A stretch of 27,038 nucleotides of DNA from Gnetum montanum (lineage: Eukaryota > Streptophyta > Gnetopsida > Gnetales > Gnetaceae). Position numbers and translations under genes: made by a program. Where the stretch lies: positions 1 to 27,038 of the forward strand of contig MNCI01033505.1 of assembly GCA_015680685.1 (NCBI GenBank). The letters are read 5' to 3'. Below are positions 21,078-27,038 of the stretch, piece after piece (within the stretch, counting starts at the first letter, position 1; each line of letters starts with the position of its first letter). Below the pieces are notes generated by a model, which was not told the DNA's origin, searched no databases, and saw only the letters and a program-made list of their open reading frames with translations.

Positions 21078-21500
21078 TTGTCCCAACTACCAACTATTTA
21101 TCCTCCACAAAGTGACAAAACTTTCTACATCTATCTTGCAACTTCCGTTTCTTCCATCGCATCCATGCTTTGTCAAAAACATCAAGATGGGGCCAAGATC
21201 CCTATATACTATCTAAGCCATGCTTTAATAGCCCATGAACAACAATACAATGACATAGAAAAATCATGCCTCACCCTCGTCTTCTCTTTAAAGAAATGGC
21301 GGAATTATCTCTTCCATAATCAAGTATATATCATTTGCAAGGATAATGTTCTTTGTGCCATCACTAATAACATCTATGAGTCGAGTAGGTTAGCTAGGTG
21401 GAAAGCAATGATTGCAGATTTTGATTTACACTATGTCACTCAATCTTCCACAAAAGGTCAAGCAATAGCCACGCAACTAACTATCTCACCAATGCACAAT
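21078..21500 (+). pseudogene. Element C first RNase H domain (degenerate type)
   Basis: This is the first part of the long open frame 21078-22199. It follows RT directly and keeps the fold blocks PIYYLSHAL, EKSCLTLVFSLKKWR and ARWKAMIADFDLHYV. The usual first catalytic Asp (in the xDAS block) is absent: the segment reads FYIYLATS. The TDH block reads CKDN. Loss of activity in this domain is a known trait of elements that gained a second RNase H, where it acts as a connection domain. It is therefore probably ancestral here rather than recent decay. Confidence 0.78.
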
Positions 21501-21559
21501 CAAGCAATGATAAACCTCGAATTCCCTGATGAAAATGTTAACAGTATAGACATCGTACC

Positions 21560-22199
21560 TGATGACTATGAGGAAATTATCTACTTTGATGGGGCCTCAA
21601 CCTATCAAGGAGGAAGTGCTGTAGATATTTTAACATACCCCTATGGAGAAATCCAACATTCTACCTATAGCTTAAAATTTCTTTGCACCAATGACATAGA
21701 AGAATATGAAGGTCTTCTTAGAGGACTTCAAGTAGCGTTAACTTTGGGAATCTCACGCCTTGTAGTTCAAAGTGATTCGCAATTGGTTATTAATCAAGTC
21801 ACTAAAGTCTACACATGCAAAGCTCTCAATTTGCAACCGTATTGTGATCTGACTAAACATCTAGTAAGGCAACTAGTAGAAGTGGGTATACAACACATCC
21901 CTAGAAGCAAGAATACCATTCCTAATGCACTTGCCACACTAGCCTTAAACATGACACCTGAAATGTTTCATGCATTGACTAGTTCTATAACTAGTTGTGC
22001 CGAACCTATAGTTAACACTCTAAATGAAGTACCTATAGCATCTGTTAGTATCACACACGCAATAGAATGGTATGATGATGTAAAAGAGTATCTTCTAAAA
22101 GGTGAACCTCCACAACACTTGACAAATGCGCAAAAGCATGTCGTACGAAAGCGTTCCCGCCAATACACATTAATAGGTGACACCTTATTTTGTAAATGA
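21560..22199 (+). CDS. Element C second, archaeal-type RNase H (open frame to 22199)
   Basis: Residues 165-290 of the open frame that starts at 21078 form an RNase H of the type gained by Tat-lineage elements. The landmarks are YFDGAS (Asp171), CTNDIEEYEGL (Glu211), VVQSDSQLVINQ (Asp233), HIPRSKN and PNALATLA. The last block normally has Asp (ADALATL); here Asn283, a G-to-A type change. Three of four acidic residues remain. The domain is followed by about 80 residues of linker to integrase (WYDDVKEYLLKG). It is open over 373 codons, but the surrounding polyprotein is broken, so it is a relic rather than an expressed gene. Confidence 0.85.
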
Positions 22200-23305
22200 T
22201 ATGAAGGTATTTTGCTAATGTGCGTTAGTAGCACTGATGTTCAAACAATTGTAGAAAAAATCCATGAAGGACTTTGTGGAGGGCACATAGCACCTAAAGC
22301 AATGACAATGAAGATTAGGCACTTAGGCTATTACTAGCCACACATGGAATACGATTGCATCTCCAAGGATAGAACATGTGACATCTACCAAAAGCACGGT
22401 AATCTGATACGTGTGCCACCTAACGAACTGCATACCGTAGAAATCACATGGCCATTCCAAAAATGGGGTTTAGAATTAATTGGACCAATAACGCGTCATC
22501 CTCAGCAGGCCATAACTTCATTATGACTGCAACTGAATATTTCAAAAAGTGGGTGTAAGCTATTCCTCTTAGGAAGACCACGTCAAAACACATTTGTACC
22601 TTTATTATGGAAAATATTGTAATTCGTTTTGGTATTCCAATGACCACCATTATTGACAATGGGCCAAAATTTAGCAGCGCAGATACCAAAAGCTGTTGTG
22701 AAAGTCTAGGCATTTAACATGCATTTTCATCACCTTACTACCCATAGAGCAATGGTGAAGTGGAGGCTACAAAAAAAAATGTCATCATAGTGCTCAAAAA
22801 GATGCTAGATCAGAGCAAGAAATGATGGCATGAACAATTAGTCTATGCATTGTGGACTTATAGAATGACACATTGAACCTCCACAGGTAAAACTCCATAT
22901 AGCCTTATATACGGATTTGAAGCTGTTTTACCTTTAGAGTTGCAGGTTCCCTCATTGTGGATAAATCTCTCTGGTCTCCTTGATGAAAGTTAAAACAATG
23001 AACTACACATCACTAACCTTGACTGAGTAGAGGAGGAATGTGTACGAACACTTGATCAAATTGAATGGTACCAAAAATAACAGAGGCAAAGGCACAAGTA
23101 CGATCTCTATAAATGCTTGGTCAAAGAAGGGGATCGAGTCCTTAAGGCCACTTGAGAACATCCAAATAAATTCTCAACCAATTGAGAAGGGCCTTACCTA
23201 GTCATCAAGGACTAAAACAATGGAGCATTCAAACTTGCTGACATGGACGGAAACGAGTTTGCCAATCCTACAAACCACTTGTACTTGAAAAGTTACTATG
23301 TTTGA
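22200..23305 (+). pseudogene. Element C integrase (broken)
   Basis: The frame continues after TGA at 22197. The HHCC zinc finger is visible (HEGLCGGH, then CDIYQKHG with one Cys, and the other just upstream), with TGG-to-TAG at 22335. A 1-nt deletion at about 22500 shifts the frame; the new frame runs to TGA at 23303. The first catalytic Asp is Glu (GLELIGP, 22473), the second Asp is kept (IIDNGPKF, 22655), and Glu is kept (NGEVEATKK, 22763), with 35 residues between the last two. The C-terminal part has VKEGDRVLKAT and EGPYLVIKD (GPY/F) and ends LKSYYV. No chromodomain is present. Confidence 0.85.
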
Positions 23306-23323
23306 CAAACTTGAGGTACGTCA

Positions 23324-23587
23324 TAGTTCTGGCATCATGACTTAAAACTGATACCATAGAATAGTCCTGGCATCATGACTTAAAACTGATACCATAGAAT
23401 AGTCCTGGCATTATGACTTAAAATTGATACCATAGAATAGTCCTAGCATCATGACTTAAAAATGATACCACAGAGTAGTCCTGGATTATGACTTAAAACT
23501 GATCCTATAGAGTAGTACTGGATCATGACTTAAAACTGATTCCATAGAATAGTCCTAGCATCATGACTTAAAACTGATACCATAGAG
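23324..23587 (+). repeat. 38-bp tandem array, 7 copies, in element C 3' UTR
   Basis: Seven head-to-tail units begin 19 bases after the integrase stop: five of 38 bp and two of 37 bp. Each starts TAGTCCTGG (or a close variant) and contains ATGACTTAAAACTGAT, then CCATAGA. Units 1-3 are nearly identical, while 4-6 differ by substitutions and a 1-base deletion. Tandem arrays just after integrase are typical of Tat/Ogre elements and can seed satellites. Confidence 0.93.
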
Positions 23588-23823
23588 TTCTGTTCGGTAT
23601 GACACTAAACTACTACATCCATCCGCCATGATATGAAAATAGCATCCAAAGTCCACTAAGACTATAAACTAGTTTGCCTCTTCATAGTCCATTATGATTA
23701 TAAACTAGCAATGCATCGTCGACTACGATGTTAAACTAGCACTGTCCAAGGGGTTATGATGTGAAACTTACCCACGATAGTCTTCTAAGACTATAAATTA
23801 GCGACATCATCGACGACCAGGAA
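23588..23823 (+). repeat. Older, diverged extension of the 3' UTR tandem array
   Basis: Further loose repeats follow, sharing a core like ACTATAAACTAG: near 23660, 23697, 23733 ('gatgttaaactagcac'), 23758 ('gatgtgaaactta') and 23790 ('actataaattagc'). Spacing is about 30-45 bases. The core resembles the ATGACTTAAAACTGAT part of the 38-bp unit, so this may be an older block of the same array. Confidence 0.5.
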
Positions 23824-25139
23824 AAACTTGAAAAGATCTATTGTTGTAGTTGGCTGTTCCTATTCCACAAAGACTTGTTGCATGATTCATCCCATGGGGC
23901 CTAATGAAACTGATGTTATTCATGATTCTGTTTGCTTTGAAATCTGCACATGGTGACTCCATCTCCTTGTTTAAAGTGTTTAGCTTACTGTTTCATTTGT
24001 GATTTTCTTGTCTTCTTGGAGTTGTGTTTGCAGGATGATACTTCTGAGGCATTCGTGCATAGATGCACTTCATCATGACGACAAGGTATCACATTTTTTT
24101 CCTGACACACACAACTGGTTTAATCAATCCATTCATAAGTACATTCCCAACTCCCGATGCATCCCCTATTTCCCAATCATGCTTCCCTTAGCCTATTCAA
24201 TTACATCCCCCTTGATACTTTCCACTCATCTCAAAACTCTTGATACACTGTTGCATATTGTAGCTCTCTAAGTAGTTGTGATGCAAAACACAATACATAG
24301 TACATGATGCAAAATGCAAGTGCTCATACATAAGCACGGCACAAAAAGAAAGCTCTTCCAAAAAGACCAGAAATAAAAGAAAAAATAAAAGACAAAATAA
24401 AGAGAAAAGAAAAAAATAAGAAAAGAGCAAAAGAAAAAGGTCAAAGAGCAAAATGCACGGAAAAGGTCTTCAAGACCTCGTTGACATCATAAATAAAAGA
24501 CTATTGGCCATTCTCATACAAGTCCTAGGTGAGAAGGTAGTTGCATTGAAAAATAGTTACACTTGTGTCTCAAAGAGACAATGTTGCACATCATTGCGTG
24601 GGTTTGGCTATTTACAACGGGCCTCGTAAACACTCTATAGGAGTCCTGTTTCTCCAAAGAATGCACTTCTTGTGGCTTGGCTCCGAGTTGGATGAACACT
24701 GGCTATGGACAAGGACCAAAATACAGCTCATTCGCATGAGAGCACTCCTCTCCCACAATCCCGATAGCAATCATAACCCTTGATCAACTCCTGAATTCCC
24801 CCAGCTACAATCCCTTGTAGCTTGAACCATATCCCCTCAATCCCATGTACTTTTGAAAATAGTGCGATAATATCTAGCCAAGGGTTGATGGTTAATGTTT
24901 GGTACTTGTTTGTTCATGGTGTTTGCACTTCTTTGTCAACGCCTCTCAGGTGGATTCCTCCAGGCGTCAACAAAGAGGGGCCAATGAAACACCATAAAAA
25001 TTTTAGCAACACTTCCAGACAACTTCAGAGCCTCTGAAACGGCTTCAAGCAGCCCACCATGGAGTAAGCAAGGTTCCCCTAGGGCCCACAAATCATGACA
25101 GCAAGTCTTGGTGTCAAGAATCATTAGTTTCAAGGTCAA
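23824..25139 (+). other. Element C 3' UTR and left part of LTR, boundary unresolved
   Basis: No domain-bearing ORF is present. An 80-base A/G-rich run lies at about 24359-24440 (units like aaaagaaaaaataaaag). The 3' LTR must start somewhere in or after this stretch, at a TG preceded by a purine tract, but several candidates exist (for example 24588 or 24896) and there is no second LTR to compare with. Confidence 0.45.
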
Positions 25140-25173
25140 AAGTCACAATTTTGGCTAAGTACAATGTGCTTGC

Positions 25174-25199
25174 GTTGTGCTTACGCTGCACAACATAAG
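25174..25199. repeat. Hairpin and 20-bp palindrome, copy 1, in U3 of the element C LTR
   Basis: CTTACGCTGCACAACATAAG (25180-25199) is an imperfect palindrome; every mismatch between its arms is a C/T transition. It overlaps a perfect 7-base stem, GTTGTGC (25174-25180) and GCACAAC (25188-25194). A second copy is at 25373. Confidence 0.6.
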
Positions 25200-25372
25200 G
25201 ATTAGCACCACCAACTTTTGGGGCCCCGAAACTGAATTAAAATAGGCCGAAATCAAGCACAAGGACCCCCCATGACCTTCACTAAGGTCCCTAGCAGCTC
25301 CTAGCCTCTAGAAAATCAAAATTTGGGCCTTAAATGAGGTGTTTTCAGTTGATTACACTAGGGCTACATTTT

Positions 25373-25392
25373 CTTATGCTGCATAGCGTAAG
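25373..25392. repeat. 20-bp palindrome, copy 2, in U3 of the element C LTR
   Basis: CTTATGCTGCATAGCGTAAG is the same palindrome as at 25180, with different C/T and G/A changes. It ends 12 bases before the 18-bp array, whose units share the GCGTAAA part of its right arm. Confidence 0.6.
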
Positions 25393-25404
25393 GATGCGTA
25401 AATC

Positions 25405-25710
25405 ACTATTCATTGCATAAACACTATTCATCAGTGTAAATCACTATTCATCGTGCAACCACTATTCATAGTGTAAACACTATTCATCGCGTGACAACTA
25501 TTCATCAGTGTAAATCACTATTCATTGCATAAACACTGTTCATCACGTGAACATTATTCATCACGTGAACACTATTCACAGCGTAAATACTATTCATCAG
25601 TGTAAATCACTATTCATTGTGTGACCACTATTCACAACATAAATACTATTCATCACATGAACACTATTCATCGCATGAACACTATTCACGTCGTAAACAC
25701 TATTCATTGA
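25405..25710 (+). repeat. 18-bp tandem array (about 16.5 copies) in U3 of the element C LTR
   Basis: Units start ACTATTCA and end in a variable half such as TCACGTGAAC, TTGCATAAAC or CAGCGTAAAT. Most are 18 bp; three are 20 bp (ending CAGTGTAAATC) and recur every 4-5 units, which hints at a higher-order period. Two units hold the palindromic core CACGTG (25544-25549 and 25562-25567). The array lies about 450 bases upstream of the TATA box, where repeated enhancer-like elements would be expected in a U3. Confidence 0.92.
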
Positions 25711-25737
25711 CTTCCAAAAAATTACAGAAGATGGCAA

Positions 25738-25818
25738 AAAATTCTCAGCGTCAGCAACCTCTAGAAAATTCTTAGCATCAATAACTTCTAGAAAATTCTC
25801 AGCATTAGCAACTTCCAA
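25738..25818 (+). repeat. 27-bp tandem repeat, 3 copies
   Basis: Three exact-length units (25738-25764, 25765-25791, 25792-25818) read AAAATTCTCAGC followed by a variable middle and a CTCTAG-like end. They differ only by substitutions. They form a second array downstream of the 18-bp one in the same U3. Confidence 0.85.
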
Positions 25819-26160
25819 AAAATTGCAAAAAATTTCAAAAAAACTCAGGGATAAAGAAGCTTCAAGCAGGACAAGTCAAATTTCCCTTGTACATTTCATT
25901 GTAGATTTTTATTTGTGGGATAGTTAGGCCCTCACAGTCTAAATTAAATGTACTTTCATGGGCTTGAATAACCCATAAATTGTAAAATGTGATGCACCTG
26001 GTCAAGAACGTAGCTTGCCGACACACATCCAAATCTCGCCAGCAAGCATCCAACCTGAACACAACTGTCCATTGGATACATGTCACTAGATCCGCTTTCC
26101 TTTCATCTTCCAGCCGTTGATTTCATTCTGGAAATTCTGTGCTAGAGCCCAACCCAATCC

Positions 26161-26168
26161 TATAAATA
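26161..26168 (+). promoter_or_regulatory. TATA box of the element C LTR
   Basis: TATAAATA preceded by ATCC, with a G-rich start of R (CGGGGGAGGC) about 30 bases later. This is the usual pol II promoter layout of plant LTRs and sets the U3/R boundary near 26190. Confidence 0.65.
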
Positions 26169-26743
26169 CCCTATCCATTCACATGAATCGGGGGAGGCAA
26201 AAATTGGAGAGATTGGAAATTCTGAGAGAGGATAGAACTTGTAATCCTTGGGCACTTAGCACACCTGACTGTTGGCATCCAAGCATTTTTCATGTTCATC
26301 ACATCATATCATCGCATCATCTGGGGCTTAGTGCTTGACCTACCATCCACACGTGCAGCTACACTTTGACTGATGCATACCTTTTTTTTATTAAACAATA
26401 CAATACAGTTCATTGCCTCCCATTTACATTGTTTAGTTCTATTTGTGCTTTGTTTACAATATAGCTCTGTTTACGCTTTATTTATAATTCAGTATGCTTT
26501 GTTTACATTTCGTATCACTATTTGCATTCCATTTACATCTCGTTTATGATAACCCCAGCGCTAGCCGTAGCTTACGCTCAGGGAAGTCCTTGGTTGATTT
26601 GCGTGTAGACTATCCAAGGCACTTTACCTTTATTTCCTTTTTCAGCTTGCCCTTAGGCGAAGGCAGGATCTACTATGGCTTCCCGACGATCTCTCGGTGT
26701 CTGTTTCCCTTCCAGCCTTACACCGACGATTTAGGTCAGTACA

Positions 26744-27038
26744 AGTAGCAAATAGGAAATGGTGTGGAGGTCTTTATGGACAATTTGTCCACCTATGGAG
26801 TAGGCTTCAGAAAAGCATTGGAGCGATTAGAGCAAGTATTGAAATGATGTGTAGAAACCAACTTAAGGCTCAATTGGCAAAAAATCCATTTAATGGTCCA
26901 AGAAGGCATTCTATTAGGGCATAAGATTTCACAAACAGGGATATATGTAGATTTTGAAAAGATTAAAGTCATCCAAGGAATCACTCATCAACCTGAAACT
27001 GTAAAAGATATCTAGTCATTCCTTGGACATACTGGCTA
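26744..27038 (+). pseudogene. Fragment D: A-type reverse transcriptase, continues beyond window
   Basis: It begins abruptly inside RT and matches 1159-1455 of element A closely. The frame from 26749 reads GNGVEVFMDNLSTYG, then LEQVLK*CVETNLRLNW, LLGHKISQTG and a stop before SFLGH. The active site is FMDN (26773-26784), the same D-to-N state as in A and unlike FMDD in B. TGA at 26845 corresponds to CGA at 1260 in A, a direct CpG transition. The left part of this RT is missing because element C sits there. The stop at 27013 is at the same codon as TAG 1428 in A, so the two copies share a parent. Confidence 0.83.

Larger units (their letters stand above)
18449..26743 (+). mobile_element. Element C: Tat/Ogre-like Ty3/gypsy retrotransposon with two RNase H domains, 5'-truncated
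   Basis: The order is ORF1-like segment, intron-like spacer, RT, RNase H, second (archaeal-type) RNase H, integrase, 3' UTR with a 38-bp tandem array, then an LTR that ends at 26743. The second RNase H, the YVDD/GLKNAGATY RT type and the tandem repeats in the 3' UTR are marks of the Tat lineage (Ogre, Retand and relatives). Gag and protease are not visible, and no 5' LTR or primer site is found. Fewer stops than in A or B and a 373-codon open frame suggest that C is younger, which fits its inferred insertion into an A-type copy at the right end. Confidence 0.85.
25405..26743 (+). repeat. Element C 3' LTR (supported part; left end unresolved)
   Basis: The supported parts are the U3 arrays, the TATA box at 26161, an R/U5 of about 550 bases with T-rich short repeats ('gtttacatt', 'gtttacgctt' from 26420 to 26550), and a right end CAGTACA at 26737-26743. 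The end is set by the abrupt change to A-type RT sequence at 26744-26749. From there 'agtag.aaatagg.aatggtgtgg' matches bases 1159 onward of element A. No second LTR is in the window, so the full length cannot be given. Confidence 0.6.

Noticed and set aside
10388-22199. Alternative genetic code with TAA/TAG read as Gln
   Set aside because: Many stops are at Gln positions, but TGA also falls at Arg and Trp positions and TAG at Trp, and sister copies hold the normal codons. Mutation explains this better.
19812-23305. Endogenous pararetrovirus instead of a retrotransposon
   Set aside because: An integrase with D-D-35-E spacing follows RNase H and an LTR follows; plant pararetroviruses lack both.
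25405-25710. CRISPR-like array
   Set aside because: Units are contiguous 18-20 bp without unique spacers, and lie in a plant LTR.
26117-26338. Protein gene overlapping the element C TATA box
   Set aside because: It lies across the U3/R boundary of an LTR and has no domain.

Overview
This window is repeat DNA from the nuclear genome of a seed plant, most likely a large genome that clears old insertions slowly. I see no cellular protein gene. Almost everything recognisable on the + strand belongs to decayed Ty3/gypsy LTR retrotransposons: two related elements of an Athila-like, non-chromodomain type (A and B), a solo LTR of the same LTR superfamily, one element of the Tat/Ogre-like type with two RNase H domains (C), and a further A-type fragment (D) into which C appears to have inserted. 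The plant assignment rests on these lineages, the TATA/AATAAA LTR layout, the tRNA-Asp-type primer site and a decay pattern typical of cytosine methylation. No species can be named.

Layout. 1-6137: right part of element A, with gag C-terminus, a deletion where protease should be, RT, RNase H, integrase, a 1.9 kb 3' UTR, a polypurine tract and the 3' LTR (5297-6137). 6138-6899: AT-rich DNA with an imperfect ~120-140 bp repeat. 6900-7761: solo LTR with a perfect 5-bp target duplication (ATAGT). 7773-9321: a tRNA-like relic on the minus strand, then AT-rich DNA with an old internal duplication. 9322-about 18196: element B, with 5' LTR, primer binding site, gag, protease, RT, RNase H and integrase, a 752-base assembly gap, a 3' UTR and an LTR-like piece. 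18449-26743: element C, 5'-truncated, with an ORF1-like segment, an intron-like spacer, RT, degenerate RNase H, a second RNase H, integrase, a 38-bp tandem array in the 3' UTR, and a 3' LTR whose U3 holds palindromes, an 18-bp array and a 27-bp array. 26744-27038: fragment D, A-type RT that continues past the window.

The coding parts once worked as ordinary LTR-element polyproteins: Gag makes the particle, protease cuts the polyprotein, RT and RNase H copy the RNA, and integrase inserts the DNA. All copies are now dead. They decayed mainly by base substitution: long frames survive with few or no net indels but carry many in-frame stops, mostly at positions where a C-to-T or G-to-A change turns CAA, CAG, CGA or TGG into a stop. 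A, B and D often keep the sense codon where another copy has the stop.

The points most worth a second look are this indel-poor decay, the D-to-N change in the RT active site shared by A and D, the palindrome plus short-repeat architecture of the element C LTR, the 38-bp 3' UTR array as a possible satellite seed, and the inferred insertion of C into an A-type RT. I found no convincing new biological system beyond these retroelement features.
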